From Chitinophagaceae bacterium (GTDB taxonomy: Bacteria; Bacteroidota; Bacteroidia; Chitinophagales; Chitinophagaceae), in contig CANLAE010000006.1 in assembly GCA_947488765.1 (NCBI GenBank), positions 62,001-126,000 on the forward strand: 64,000 nt of DNA, read 5' to 3'. Of this stretch, positions 35,243-44,205 are shown one piece after another (position 1 is the first letter of the stretch; each line of letters starts with the position of its first letter). The notes beneath the pieces are model-generated. The model was not told the origin of the DNA. It ran no database searches and saw nothing but the letters and a program-made list of their open reading frames with translations. A program made the position numbers and the translations under genes.

Positions 35243-36271
35243 ATGGGTATGAATAAAAAACTAGTCGGTTTTATAAAATATGCATTCTTTTTTGGACTAG
35301 GTATTTTCTTGGTATGGCTTAGCATACACTCTATGCAAGGCAACCCCAAAGAATGGAATGCATTTATACAGTCAATTTCCAATGCTAATTATTGGCTGAT
35401 TATTCCTGTATTTTTCATTTTGAGTTTAAGCCATATTTTAAGAAGCTTGCGTTGGAGAATTTTATTACAACCTATGGGCTATCAGCCAAGTTTTGCCAAT
35501 ACTTTTTTTTCAGTAATGATTGGATATTTAGCCAATATGGCTGTTCCTAGACTTGGTGAAGTTTTAAAATGTACCATTCTTTCAAAATATGAAAAAATTC
35601 CCGTCGAAAAAATTGTAGGAACAATAGTTGCAGAAAGGGCTTTTGATGTTTTGAGTCTGGGAATTATTTTTTTATTAGCAATTATTTTTCAATTTGATGT
35701 TGTTTTTGCAAGCTTTAAACAAGTGCAACTAATGATGTCTGGAAGTCCTGAACACCCAATGAGTCAAACAAAAAAAATTATCTTTATTACTCTAGCAATT
35801 TTATCCATTTTAGTTGTTGTGTATTTTGCAGTTACAAAACGTTTACAACAATTTTTAAAAAAAATTAAAAAAATATTTTTTGGCGTATGGGAGGGACTAA
35901 TCACTGCAAGAAAATTGAAACAAAAAAAATTATTCTTCTTCTACTCTGCAAGTATTTGGATTTTGTATTTGGTAGGCACATGGGTAGGATTTTATGCCAC
36001 GCAAGGCACAGTGGGATTGGGTATTACACAAGCAATCAGTTGTCTTGCGTTTGCCAGTATTGGAATGATTGTTACTCCTGGCGGTATTGGAGCTTATGCT
36101 TTTTTAATTGCAAAAGTGCTTGAATTACAAGAGCCAAGTATTGAAAACTCTGTAGGGTATGCAAATGGAACATTGCAATGGGCTGCGCAATGTATGATTG
36201 TACTTATTGTTGGCTTAATTTGTACAATACTTTTACCATGGTATAATAAAAAATATAAAAACATTTTATAA
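35243..36271 (+). CDS. Flippase-like membrane protein (lysylphosphatidylglycerol-synthase TM family)
   Basis: The 342-residue protein has about eight membrane helices and family motifs ILRSLRWRILLQPMGY, GYLANMAVPRLGEVLKC and the late TPGGIGAYAFLIAKV. This is the UPF0104/YbhN/AglD-like membrane domain found as the flippase part of MprF and as a stand-alone protein. It lacks the soluble aminoacyl-transfer domain, so it is not an MprF. It may move a lipid or lipid-linked glycan across the inner membrane. The start could be ATG 35243 or the next ATG two codons on. It follows panD closely, so co-transcription is likely without an obvious pathway link. Confidence 0.85.
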   Translation: MGMNKKLVGFIKYAFFFGLGIFLVWLSIHSMQGNPKEWNAFIQSISNANYWLIIPVFFILSLSHILRSLRWRILLQPMGYQPSFANTFFSVMIGYLANMAVPRLGEVLKCTILSKYEKIPVEKIVGTIVAERAFDVLSLGIIFLLAIIFQFDVVFASFKQVQLMMSGSPEHPMSQTKKIIFITLAILSILVVVYFAVTKRLQQFLKKIKKIFFGVWEGLITARKLKQKKLFFFYSASIWILYLVGTWVGFYATQGTVGLGITQAISCLAFASIGMIVTPGGIGAYAFLIAKVLELQEPSIENSVGYANGTLQWAAQCMIVLIVGLICTILLPWYNKKYKNIL

Positions 36272-36377
36272 TTTAGAACTATCAAATAAATTCAATACTC
36301 AGGATAATTTTACTTGTAAAAATAAAGGCAACTATTTTTTTACATAATATTGATACAACTCTAAAATTAACTTTCTA

Positions 36378-36869
36378 ATGAAACAATCCGAATCAATACA
36401 ACATAAAATTTTTGATGTACAACAACTGATTAAACAAGTTGCAAGTTGGAGAGTTTTAGGAAAAAAAGTTGCATTCACAAATGGTTGTTTTGATATTTTA
36501 CACGATGGCCATATCTTCTCATTATCACAAGCTGCAAAATGTGCAGATTATCTGGTTGTTGGGGTGAACAGTGATTTGAGTATTAAAAGATTAAAGGGAG
36601 AAGAACGACCAATAAATAATGAACAAAGCAGGTGCTTATTGTTGGCAAGCTTATTAATCACAGATGCTGTAGTTCTTTTTAATGAAGATACTCCGCTACA
36701 AATAATAACCGCTATACAACCGGATGTACTTGTAAAAGGCGGTGACTATACAATTGATGAAATTGTAGGTGCAAAAGAAGTAATAGCAAATGGAGGAAAA
36801 GTAATTATTAATCCGATTGTTGAAGGATTTTCAACTACTGCAATTATCAAAAAATTAAGAGATAATTAG
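36378..36869 (+). CDS. rfaE2: D-glycero-beta-D-manno-heptose 1-phosphate adenylyltransferase (HldE C-terminal type)
   Basis: The 163-residue nucleotidyltransferase has TNGCFDILHDGHIFSLSQAA (HxGH class), VVGVNSDLSIKRLKGEERP, LVKGGDYTIDEIVGA and the ending GFSTTAIIKKLR. These match the C-terminal adenylyltransferase half of E. coli HldE (RfaE), here a stand-alone protein. It transfers AMP from ATP to heptose-1-phosphate, giving ADP-heptose for lipopolysaccharide core. No N-terminal PfkB kinase half is present; the only heptose kinase in the window is the unrelated GHMP-type hddA downstream. Confidence 0.92.
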   Translation: MKQSESIQHKIFDVQQLIKQVASWRVLGKKVAFTNGCFDILHDGHIFSLSQAAKCADYLVVGVNSDLSIKRLKGEERPINNEQSRCLLLASLLITDAVVLFNEDTPLQIITAIQPDVLVKGGDYTIDEIVGAKEVIANGGKVIINPIVEGFSTTAIIKKLRDN

Positions 36870-36967
36870 TTTGTGAAATACAAATGAATAAATAGTTTAA
36901 AAAATCTCTGAGTAAGTAGTTACCATTATTTACCAAAAACTTAATATTTACCACGATACTTCTTCGC

Positions 36968-36975
36968 TATTTTTG
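36968..36975 (+). promoter_or_regulatory. ppk1 promoter -7 box
   Basis: TATTTTTG fits TAnnTTTG and lies 20 bp before the ppk1 start codon. A weak TTTA stands about 17 bp upstream in place of TTG. Confidence 0.45.
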
Positions 36976-36995
36976 AGCTACAAGATCAATCCCAA

Positions 36996-39077
36996 ATGGT
37001 TAAAAAACAATTTATACAAAGAGATATCAGCTGGCTTAGTTTCAATGCTAGAGTACTGCAAGAAGCAAATGATCCAAGTGTTCCATTAAAAGAACGCATT
37101 CGGTTTTTAGGAATTTTTTCAAACAACAGTGATGAGTTTTTTCGGGTACGTGTTGCAACATTAAAACGCATGGTTGAGTTTGCTGAAAAACGCAAACGAG
37201 CAAATATGCACATGGAAGAAAAGCCACAAGCTATTTTGGATCAAATACAAATGATTGTTTTACAACAACAAAATGAATTCAATAGAATTTGGAATGGTAT
37301 TTTAAAAGAATTAAAAAAAGAAAAAATTTTATTAGTTGATGAAAACCATCTCTCAAAAGATCAACAAGTTTTTGTTAAACATTTTTTTGATGAACAAGTT
37401 CGTGGCAATGTAATTCCATTGATGATTGAAAGCCTGCCACAACTTCCTTATTTAAGAGATAAAAGTATTTTTTTAGGCGTTGTAATGCGAAAGAAAAATT
37501 CAGCCTATCAGCAAAAGTATGCACTGATTGAAGTGCCTGCAAAAGCTATTGGAAGATTTGTTACACTGCCATCAAAAGCAGGCGAACAGCACATTATGTT
37601 GTTAGAAGATGTAATTCGTTTCAACTTGCCGCACATTTTTTCTTACTTCGAGTACGATCATTTTGATGCACATATTTTTAAAGTAACCAAAGATGCAGAA
37701 ATTGATATTGACAATGATTTATCTACCACGTTTGTTGAAAAAATTGAGAAAGGTTTAAAGAATAGAAGAAAGGGGAAACCTGTTCGATTTGTGTATGACA
37801 AAGAAATGGATGCAGGATTATTAGAGTACTTGATTAGAAGATTAAACTTAAACAGAAAAAGCAATATTATTCCTGGTGGACGTATTCATAACTTCAGACA
37901 TTTTATGGATTTTCCTGATGTTTTTTCAGATAAAAGTTTGAGAAATACATCCTTTATCCATCCTGCATTAGCAAGTGCTTCAAGAGTTACCGATATCATC
38001 AACAAGCATGATGTTATGTTACATTTTCCTTATCATTCTTTTAATGCAGTAATTGATTTATTGAGAGAAGCTGCGATGGACCCCGATGTAAATAGTATTA
38101 AACTTACAGCTTATCGATTGGCAGGGAATTCAAAAGTTATCAATGCCTTAATCAATGCAGCCCGTAACGGAAAAGAGGTAGTTGTGATGCTTGAATTAAA
38201 AGCAAGATTTGATGAAGAAGCAAATATTGAATGGAAAAGTATTTTAGAAGAAGAAGGTGTTAAAGTATTACTGGGTGTTCCTAAAATGAAAATTCATGCC
38301 AAGCTATGTATCATAAAAAAGAGGGTAAAAAACAAAACAATACAATATGGTTTTGTTAGTACAGGAAATCTCAATGAAAAAACTGCTAAAGTATATGGAG
38401 ACCATTGTTTGCTAACAAGCAACAGAAATGTTATGGCTGATATTAATAGAATTTTTAGATACTTAGAACATTGGAAAACCGGAGTTGCACAATTACAAGA
38501 ATGTAAAACTTTATTAGTTTGCCCAAATAATATGCGCAAGCATTTAGATACCTTAATTACAAAAGAAATTAAAAATGCACTTGCCAAAAAACCTGCAAGC
38601 ATTACGCTAAAAATGAACTCTTTAAGTGATGCTCAGTTCATTACAAAATTGTATGATGCAGCAACCGCTGGTGTAGATATTAATATTATTGTGCGAGGAA
38701 TTTTTTGTCCAATGATGGATAATAAGAAATTTAAAAAAACTCCTCAATGCATTAGTATTGTTGATGAATACTTAGAACATGCAAGGGTTTTGATTTTTCA
38801 CAATAGTGGTAATGAAAAAATATTTATTTCCTCGGCAGACTGGATGGTAAGAAATTTAGATCACAGGGTTGAAGCAGCATTACCCATTTTAGATAAAAAC
38901 ATCAGAGAAGAATTGAAAGATATTATCCACATCCAATTAAGAGACAATGTAAAAGCTCGGGTATTAGACAACGAACTTTTAAATAACTATGTACCTTTAT
39001 CAAATAATAAAAAGATACGTTCTCAGATTGAAACATATCAATACCTGCACCAAAAAACTATTGAGTCAACGAAATGA
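36996..39077 (+). CDS. ppk1: Polyphosphate kinase 1
   Basis: The 693-residue enzyme polymerises phosphate from ATP. The N-terminal domain begins FIQRDISWLSFNARVLQEAND, the family opening. Catalytic residues are visible: the phospho-acceptor His in VPKMKIHAKLCII, GFVSTGNLNEKTAKVYGDHCLLTSN, and the second site FISSADWMVRNLDHRVEAALPI. The length matches E. coli PPK. Its last four bases (ATGA) overlap the start of ppx, so synthesis and hydrolysis of polyphosphate are translationally coupled. Confidence 0.97.
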   Translation: MVKKQFIQRDISWLSFNARVLQEANDPSVPLKERIRFLGIFSNNSDEFFRVRVATLKRMVEFAEKRKRANMHMEEKPQAILDQIQMIVLQQQNEFNRIWNGILKELKKEKILLVDENHLSKDQQVFVKHFFDEQVRGNVIPLMIESLPQLPYLRDKSIFLGVVMRKKNSAYQQKYALIEVPAKAIGRFVTLPSKAGEQHIMLLEDVIRFNLPHIFSYFEYDHFDAHIFKVTKDAEIDIDNDLSTTFVEKIEKGLKNRRKGKPVRFVYDKEMDAGLLEYLIRRLNLNRKSNIIPGGRIHNFRHFMDFPDVFSDKSLRNTSFIHPALASASRVTDIINKHDVMLHFPYHSFNAVIDLLREAAMDPDVNSIKLTAYRLAGNSKVINALINAARNGKEVVVMLELKARFDEEANIEWKSILEEEGVKVLLGVPKMKIHAKLCIIKKRVKNKTIQYGFVSTGNLNEKTAKVYGDHCLLTSNRNVMADINRIFRYLEHWKTGVAQLQECKTLLVCPNNMRKHLDTLITKEIKNALAKKPASITLKMNSLSDAQFITKLYDAATAGVDINIIVRGIFCPMMDNKKFKKTPQCISIVDEYLEHARVLIFHNSGNEKIFISSADWMVRNLDHRVEAALPILDKNIREELKDIIHIQLRDNVKARVLDNELLNNYVPLSNNKKIRSQIETYQYLHQKTIESTK

Positions 39078-39952
39078 GATTAGCAGCAATTGATATAGGC
39101 AGTAACGCAGCAAGATTACTGATTAGTGATGTAAAACTTGATTCATTTGGTAACCCCGTTTTTAATAAGCTCAATTTAATCAGAGTGCCATTAAGATTGG
39201 GATTTGATGTTTTTGAAAAAGGCATCATCTCAAAAGAAAAGCGTTTGATGGTTTTACAAACTATGAAAGCTTTTGCACACTTAATGAAAGCATATGATGT
39301 ACAACATTTAAAAGCTTGTGCTACAAGTGCCATGAGGGATGCAGGGAATAGTAATGATATCATCAAAAAGATAAAACTGGAAACAGATATTGAAATAAAA
39401 GTTATTACCGGTGATGAAGAAGCAAACTACATTTATGAAAATCATATAGCTGAAAACTTAGATAAACTACACGCATATTTGTACATTGATGTTGGTGGCG
39501 GAAGTACAGAAATTACTTTTTTTTCGGAAGGAAATTTAAAATACAAAGAGAGTTTTAATATTGGAACTATTCGCTTACTTAAAAACCAAGTATCCGAAAA
39601 TAATTGGAATGAATTAAAAGACCATATAAAACAAAATACAAAAAGCAATTTGCCTATAATTGCTATTGGCAGTGGTGGCAATATCAATAAAATTTTTTCA
39701 TTAAGTAAAAAGAAGGAAGGCAAACCACTTAGCCTTGATTTATTGAAAGACTATTACAAAGAACTATCCGCTGTATCAATTGAAGACAGAATTAAATTAT
39801 ATAAACTTCGTGAAGATAGGGCTGATGTTATTGTTCCTGCATTGCAAATTTATATCAACATAATGCGGTGGGCAGAAATTACAGAAATTTATGTTCCAAA
39901 AATTGGACTTGCAGATGGATTAATTCAAAGCTTATACGAAGAGGTGAAATAA
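39074..39952 (+). CDS. ppx: Exopolyphosphatase/GppA-type phosphatase (short form)
   Basis: The 292-residue protein belongs to the Ppx/GppA branch of the actin-like ATPase fold: AAIDIGSNAARLLI (phosphate 1), ACATSAMRDAGN, VITGDEEANYIYENHI (catalytic Glu region), YIDVGGGSTEITFFSEG (phosphate 2) and IAIGSGGNINKIF. It lacks the C-terminal HD-like domain of E. coli Ppx (about 510 residues), so it is the short form. It removes terminal phosphate from polyphosphate or hydrolyses pppGpp; the overlap with ppk1 favours polyphosphate. panB follows 26 bp later. Confidence 0.93.
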   Translation: MRLAAIDIGSNAARLLISDVKLDSFGNPVFNKLNLIRVPLRLGFDVFEKGIISKEKRLMVLQTMKAFAHLMKAYDVQHLKACATSAMRDAGNSNDIIKKIKLETDIEIKVITGDEEANYIYENHIAENLDKLHAYLYIDVGGGSTEITFFSEGNLKYKESFNIGTIRLLKNQVSENNWNELKDHIKQNTKSNLPIIAIGSGGNINKIFSLSKKKEGKPLSLDLLKDYYKELSAVSIEDRIKLYKLREDRADVIVPALQIYINIMRWAEITEIYVPKIGLADGLIQSLYEEVK

Positions 39953-39978
39953 AAAATTATAACTACTAAATCAGAAAA

Positions 39979-40794
39979 ATGTCGATACATTCAGAAGTAA
40001 AAAAAGTTACTACAAATACGTTGCAGAAAATGAAAGCCAAAGGTGAAAAGATTTCTATGCTTACTGCATACGATTATTCTTTTGCAAAAATTATTGATCA
40101 GGCGGGAATTGATGTGATATTGGTTGGTGATAGTGCAAGCAATGTAATGGCAGGTCATGAAACTACTTTGCCTATTACACTTGAGCAAATGATTTATCAT
40201 GCACAAAGCGCTGTAAGGGGTATTCAAAGATGTTTGGTAGTAGTTGATATGCCCTTTGGAACTTATCAAAGTAATAGCGATGTTGCTTTGGCTTCGGCAA
40301 TAAGGATTATGAAAGAAACGGGAGCTCATTCCGTAAAACTGGAAGGTGGGATTGAAGTTTTGGAGAGTATCAAAAAAATTGTTGGTGCAGGAATTCCAGT
40401 GATGGGGCATTTAGGTTTAACACCACAAAGCATTTATAAATTTGGAACATATACAGTAAGAGCAAAAGAACTTGAAGAAGCAGAAAAATTAAAAAATGAT
40501 ATTGTATTATTACAAGAGGCAGGATGCTTTGCAGTTGTTTTAGAAAAAATACCCTCTGCTTTAGCTAAAGAAGTAAGTGAACTTATTCATATACCAACAA
40601 TTGGAATAGGTGCAGGAAAATATTGTGATGGACAAGTATTGGTAATGCATGATATGCTTGGAATTAATACAGAATTTAAACCAAGATTTTTAAGAAAATA
40701 TTTGAACATTCATGAACAAGCTACTGATGCTATTAAAAGTTATATCAATGATGTAAAGAATAATGATTTTCCAAATGAAAGTGAGAGCTATTGA
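39979..40794 (+). CDS. panB: 3-methyl-2-oxobutanoate hydroxymethyltransferase
   Basis: The 271-residue TIM-barrel enzyme makes ketopantoate from ketoisovalerate and methylene-THF. Motifs include [43 protein letters not shown] (metal site Asp and substrate loop), [33 protein letters not shown] and [21 protein letters not shown] with the catalytic Glu/Asp. It belongs with panC and panD upstream, although six genes of other function lie between or nearby. The dispersed repeat core occurs 34 bp after its stop. Confidence 0.96.
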   Translation: MSIHSEVKKVTTNTLQKMKAKGEKISMLTAYDYSFAKIIDQAGIDVILVGDSASNVMAGHETTLPITLEQMIYHAQSAVRGIQRCLVVVDMPFGTYQSNSDVALASAIRIMKETGAHSVKLEGGIEVLESIKKIVGAGIPVMGHLGLTPQSIYKFGTYTVRAKELEEAEKLKNDIVLLQEAGCFAVVLEKIPSALAKEVSELIHIPTIGIGAGKYCDGQVLVMHDMLGINTEFKPRFLRKYLNIHEQATDAIKSYINDVKNNDFPNESESY

Positions 40795-40823
40795 TTGTAT
40801 TGCTGAATAACGTTATTTTGTAG

Positions 40824-40850
40824 ATGTGTGCGACGCTACAAAAGCTACAT
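40824..40850 (+). repeat. Dispersed intergenic repeat, copy C
   Basis: ATGTGTGCGACGCTACAAAAGCTACAT carries the core with one change (GTGCGACGCTAC). It lies between panB and hddA. Just upstream TTTTGTAG pairs with the CTACAAAA inside it, so it can form a small hairpin. Confidence 0.6.
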
Positions 40851-40901
40851 GAATGATTTGTTGCTGATAACAAAAATAATTAGATCCTACAACTAAATTA
40901 A

Positions 40902-41924
40902 ATGATATACCGAAGTAAAGCTCCGTTAAGAATTGGATTGGCAGGAGGCGGAACGGATGTAAGCCCCTACAGTGATGAATTTGGAGGTGCCATTTTAAAT
41001 GCAACACTCTCGTTGAATGCATACGCTAGCATTGAACCAATGCAAGAAGGTGGAATTGTATTAGAAGCTTTGGATCGTAAAGAAAAACAAGGTTTTGAAT
41101 GGAAGAGTGAATTGCCTATAAATGGCACATTAGATTTGTTGAAAGGCGTATACAATCGGATTCAAAAAGATTATGGAATAACCCAAAAAAACTTCAAACT
41201 AAGTACATACGTAGATGCTCCGGCGGGCAGTGGATTAGGCACTTCTAGCACATTGGTAGTAGCAATTTTAGGGGCATTTGTTGAAATGTTGAAACTGCCT
41301 TTGGGTGATTATGATATTGCACATTATGCATATGAAATTGAAAGAAATGATTTGCAACTTGCAGGCGGCAAACAAGACCAATATGCTGCTACATTTGGGG
41401 GTGTAAATTTTATGGAATTTTTTGGTGACAGAGTAATTGTAAATCCGCTCAGAATAAGACAAGAATATATTAATGAACTAGAAAATAATTTGTTATTATA
41501 TTTCACTGCAACAAGCAGAGAAAGTGCAACAATTATAAAAGAGCAACAAAAAAATGTTACCCAAAAAAACGAATCCAGCATTGAAGCAATGCACCAATTG
41601 AAAGAGCAAGCTAAAATGATGAAGGAAGTTTTATTGAGAGGAAAACTGAATGAGATAGGGCATATACTGGATTTTGGTTTTGAACAAAAAAGAAAAATGG
41701 CACATAATATTTCTAATGAAGCCATTGAAAATATTTATGAAGCTGCAAAAAAATCGGGTGCTACCGGTGGTAAAATAAGTGGTGCCGGTGGCGGTGGATT
41801 TATGATATTTTATTGCCCGGGCAATACCAGATATCAAGTAATGGAAACATTGAATAATTTTGGAGGTGTAATAAAACCATACCAGTTTACTCAAAATGGA
41901 TTAACCACTTGGATCTCACAATAA
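40902..41924 (+). CDS. hddA: GHMP kinase, D-glycero-alpha-D-manno-heptose-7-phosphate kinase type
   Basis: The 340-residue GHMP-superfamily protein has SKAPLRIGLAGGGTDVSPYSDEFGG at the N-terminus, the ATP-binding VDAPAGSGLGTSSTLVVAILGAF, and motif 3 GATGGKISGAGGGGFMIFY. The N-terminal motif is that of HddA, the heptose-7-phosphate kinase of the GDP-alpha-heptose pathway, rather than galactokinase or mevalonate kinase. gmhA follows 12 bp later and gmhB next, confirming the heptose context. L-fucokinase-like activity is the main alternative. Confidence 0.9.
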   Translation: MIYRSKAPLRIGLAGGGTDVSPYSDEFGGAILNATLSLNAYASIEPMQEGGIVLEALDRKEKQGFEWKSELPINGTLDLLKGVYNRIQKDYGITQKNFKLSTYVDAPAGSGLGTSSTLVVAILGAFVEMLKLPLGDYDIAHYAYEIERNDLQLAGGKQDQYAATFGGVNFMEFFGDRVIVNPLRIRQEYINELENNLLLYFTATSRESATIIKEQQKNVTQKNESSIEAMHQLKEQAKMMKEVLLRGKLNEIGHILDFGFEQKRKMAHNISNEAIENIYEAAKKSGATGGKISGAGGGGFMIFYCPGNTRYQVMETLNNFGGVIKPYQFTQNGLTTWISQ

Positions 41925-41936
41925 TCAGAAGAAAAA

Positions 41937-42509
41937 ATGGAAAATAAAATCAAACAAATCATTGGAGCATCTATTCAGGTAAAGCAACAAATACAGCAAG
42001 ATGAAACATTGTTGACAACAATTGGACTTTGCGTAGATGCTATTGTTGCTGCCTTTGAAAAAGGAAATAAAGTTTTGTTTTGTGGAAATGGAGGAAGCGC
42101 CGCAGATGCTCAACATTTGGCAGCTGAGTTTAGCGGCAGATTTTACAAAGACCGAAAAGCCTTACCAGCAGAGGCTTTGCACTGTAACACCTCGTATATT
42201 ACTGCTGTAGCAAATGATTATAGTTATGATGTTATTTACAGCAGAATGGTTGATGGCATTGGAAATGACGGAGATGTTATCGTTGGATTAAGTACCAGTG
42301 GCAATAGTAAAAATATTATCAAAGCTTTTGAAACTGCCAAAGAAAAAAATATGATTACAATAGGCTTTACAGGAACAACTGGCGGAGGCATGAAAGCTGT
42401 AAGTAATTATTTAATCAATATACCAAGTACAGATACGCCGCGTATTCAAGAAAGCCATATCATGATTGGACATATTATTTGCGAGTTGGTTGAGGCACAA
42501 TTATTTTAA
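41937..42509 (+). CDS. gmhA: Sedoheptulose-7-phosphate isomerase
   Basis: The 190-residue SIS-domain protein has VLFCGNGGSAADAQHLAAEFSGRFYKDRKALPAEAL, ANDYSYDVIYSRMV, DVIVGLSTSGNSKNIIKAFETAKEKNM and the C-terminal QESHIMIGHIICELVE with the zinc-binding His residues. This is the GmhA pattern; it isomerises sedoheptulose-7-phosphate to D-glycero-D-manno-heptose-7-phosphate, the first step to heptose nucleotides. It sits between hddA and gmhB with gaps of 12 and 17 bp, so the three form one operon in pathway order apart from the kinase. Confidence 0.95.
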   Translation: MENKIKQIIGASIQVKQQIQQDETLLTTIGLCVDAIVAAFEKGNKVLFCGNGGSAADAQHLAAEFSGRFYKDRKALPAEALHCNTSYITAVANDYSYDVIYSRMVDGIGNDGDVIVGLSTSGNSKNIIKAFETAKEKNMITIGFTGTTGGGMKAVSNYLINIPSTDTPRIQESHIMIGHIICELVEAQLF

Positions 42510-42526
42510 TTTATTTGTTTTACAAC

Positions 42527-43084
42527 ATGTTACATCTTGCTGCAATTGATAAATCTTATACTTTATTTATAGACCGTGATGGCGTAATAAATTATGAAAA
42601 AAAAGAGAGTTATATTTTAAACTGGAATGAATTTCAATTTTATGGAAATGTACCCAGTGCCATGAAAATTATCAATGAAATCTTTGGAACGATTGTTATG
42701 GTTACCAATCAAAAAGGCATTGGAAAAAAATTGATGACTACAGATGATTTAAATTACATTCATCAAAATATGCAGCTTCATATAGAATCTGCAGGGGGTA
42801 GAATAGATAAAATTTATTATTGTTCAGATTTAGATGATACTTCTATCAACCGGAAACCCAACCCCGGTATGGCTTTCCAGGCAAAAGCAGATTATCCGTT
42901 GATTGATTTTAGCAAAAGCTTCATGATTGGAAATAAATTAAGTGATATGCAATTTGGAAGAAATGCAGGTATGAATACTGTTTATTTGGCAACAACAAAT
43001 CCGGAAGTTTCGTTTCCACACCCCGATATTGATTTTAGATTTAACACATTATTTGAATTCGCTTTAGCATTGATAACTAAATAG
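42527..43084 (+). CDS. gmhB: D-glycero-D-manno-heptose 1,7-bisphosphate phosphatase-like HAD protein
   Basis: ATG 42527 is preferred over the TTG at 42515; 185 residues. The HAD motifs are TLFIDRDGVIN (DxD), MVTNQKGIGKK (Thr/Ser motif with the GmhB-type TNQ) and FMIGNKLSDMQFGRNAG. RKPNPGMAFQAKADY is the substrate-loop signature of GmhB and HisB-N. The zinc loop of E. coli GmhB (CxHHP...CxC) is reduced to YYCSDLDDTSINRKP, with only one Cys, so zinc is probably not bound. It should remove the C7 phosphate from heptose bisphosphate in this operon; histidinol phosphatase is the closest alternative. Confidence 0.88.
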   Translation: MLHLAAIDKSYTLFIDRDGVINYEKKESYILNWNEFQFYGNVPSAMKIINEIFGTIVMVTNQKGIGKKLMTTDDLNYIHQNMQLHIESAGGRIDKIYYCSDLDDTSINRKPNPGMAFQAKADYPLIDFSKSFMIGNKLSDMQFGRNAGMNTVYLATTNPEVSFPHPDIDFRFNTLFEFALALITK

Positions 43085-43158
43085 TATTTTTTCAAGATAA
43101 TTTTGTGAAATTTTAAATATTTCATACCGTAATTTAGCAAACACATAATCTCCCTTTA

Positions 43159-44199
43159 ATGAAACCATTTTTTTTATTTGCTTTAATATTATTGGGCCAA
43201 TTTATCCGGGCACAAAAATTAACCACTCCTCAGTTAATGCAATTGAAACAACTGGAACAAGAAATTAAAAAAAGTTCAGTGGATTTAATTGAAGCAGATG
43301 ACGCTATTGATAGATATAGGGCAGATAGTTTTTTTACAAGGGGTTTAGTAAAAGCATTGAAAACTCCTAATTCCTTTTACTACAATTTCGATTCAATAAA
43401 AACTATTTCTAAAATATATGCCCCAGACAGCAGTTTCAAAATATTTACCTGGCAATTGACGAAAGATTTTACAAGTGTAAGACAAAAGGGTGCTATCCAA
43501 ATGAGAACAGAAGATGGCAGTTTAAAATTGATTCCTTTGATCGATAATTCAGACAATTCAAACAATCCGTTTGACTCAGTAAGATCTAATCAAAGGTGGA
43601 TTGGTGCTATTTATTATAAAATTGTACTAACAAAATACAACAATGAAAATATTTATACATTATTGGGATATGACGAAAATGATGAAAAAACAAATCGTAA
43701 ATGGATGGAGGTTTTAACTTTTGACAAAGTTGGAGGCGCACAATTTGGTGGCAGGTATTTTCAATATCCAAACGATGATATTAAACCAAAACAGCCGGCA
43801 TTTAGATTTTGTTTGGAATATAAAAAAGAAGCTAAAGCAAGATTGAATTTTGATACCTCTATTAATATGATTGTTTTTGACCACCTTATCAGTGAAGAAA
43901 AAAATCCTGGAATAAAACAAACACTCATTCCTGATGGAGATTTTGAAGGTTTTAAATGGGTTGAAAATAGGTGGGTGTATGTTTCTAAATTATTTGATTA
44001 CAAAGTAGATATGCAAGGTATAGATCCTATTTTAGGAAATGCTCCAACTCCGGCGCCATTAAAAGATAAAAATGGAAGAAGTAATGAAAAGGTTTTAGAT
44101 GAAATATCCAGAAAAAATGGAGCTCCTCTTACAAGTCCGTATAGAGTTGATGACAAAAAAAAGAAGAAGGAAGATCCTAAACAAAAAGAAGAATATTAA
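43159..44199 (+). CDS. Exported hypothetical protein, 346 aa
   Basis: No family is recognised. A signal peptide (MKPFFLFALILLGQFIRAQ) is followed by a short helical stretch (LMQLKQLEQEIKKSSVDLIEADDAIDRYRADSFFTRGLVKAL) and a mixed beta domain with LLGYDENDEKTNRKWMEVLTF and FDHLISEEKNPGIKQTLIPDGDFEGFKWVENRWVYVSKL. The C-terminus is highly basic (DDKKKKKEDPKQKEEY) and probably disordered. There is no lipobox or sorting domain that I can see. It stands downstream of the heptose operon and converges with the GT39 gene, whose stop is 7 bp away. Confidence 0.7.
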   Translation: MKPFFLFALILLGQFIRAQKLTTPQLMQLKQLEQEIKKSSVDLIEADDAIDRYRADSFFTRGLVKALKTPNSFYYNFDSIKTISKIYAPDSSFKIFTWQLTKDFTSVRQKGAIQMRTEDGSLKLIPLIDNSDNSNNPFDSVRSNQRWIGAIYYKIVLTKYNNENIYTLLGYDENDEKTNRKWMEVLTFDKVGGAQFGGRYFQYPNDDIKPKQPAFRFCLEYKKEAKARLNFDTSINMIVFDHLISEEKNPGIKQTLIPDGDFEGFKWVENRWVYVSKLFDYKVDMQGIDPILGNAPTPAPLKDKNGRSNEKVLDEISRKNGAPLTSPYRVDDKKKKKEDPKQKEEY

Positions 44200-44205
44200 T
44201 TTACT

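Noticed and set aside
40902-41924. Galactokinase or mevalonate kinase
   Set aside because: The N-terminal LAGGGTDVSPY motif and adjacency to gmhA and gmhB fit the heptose-7-phosphate kinase; isoprenoid and galactose genes are absent.
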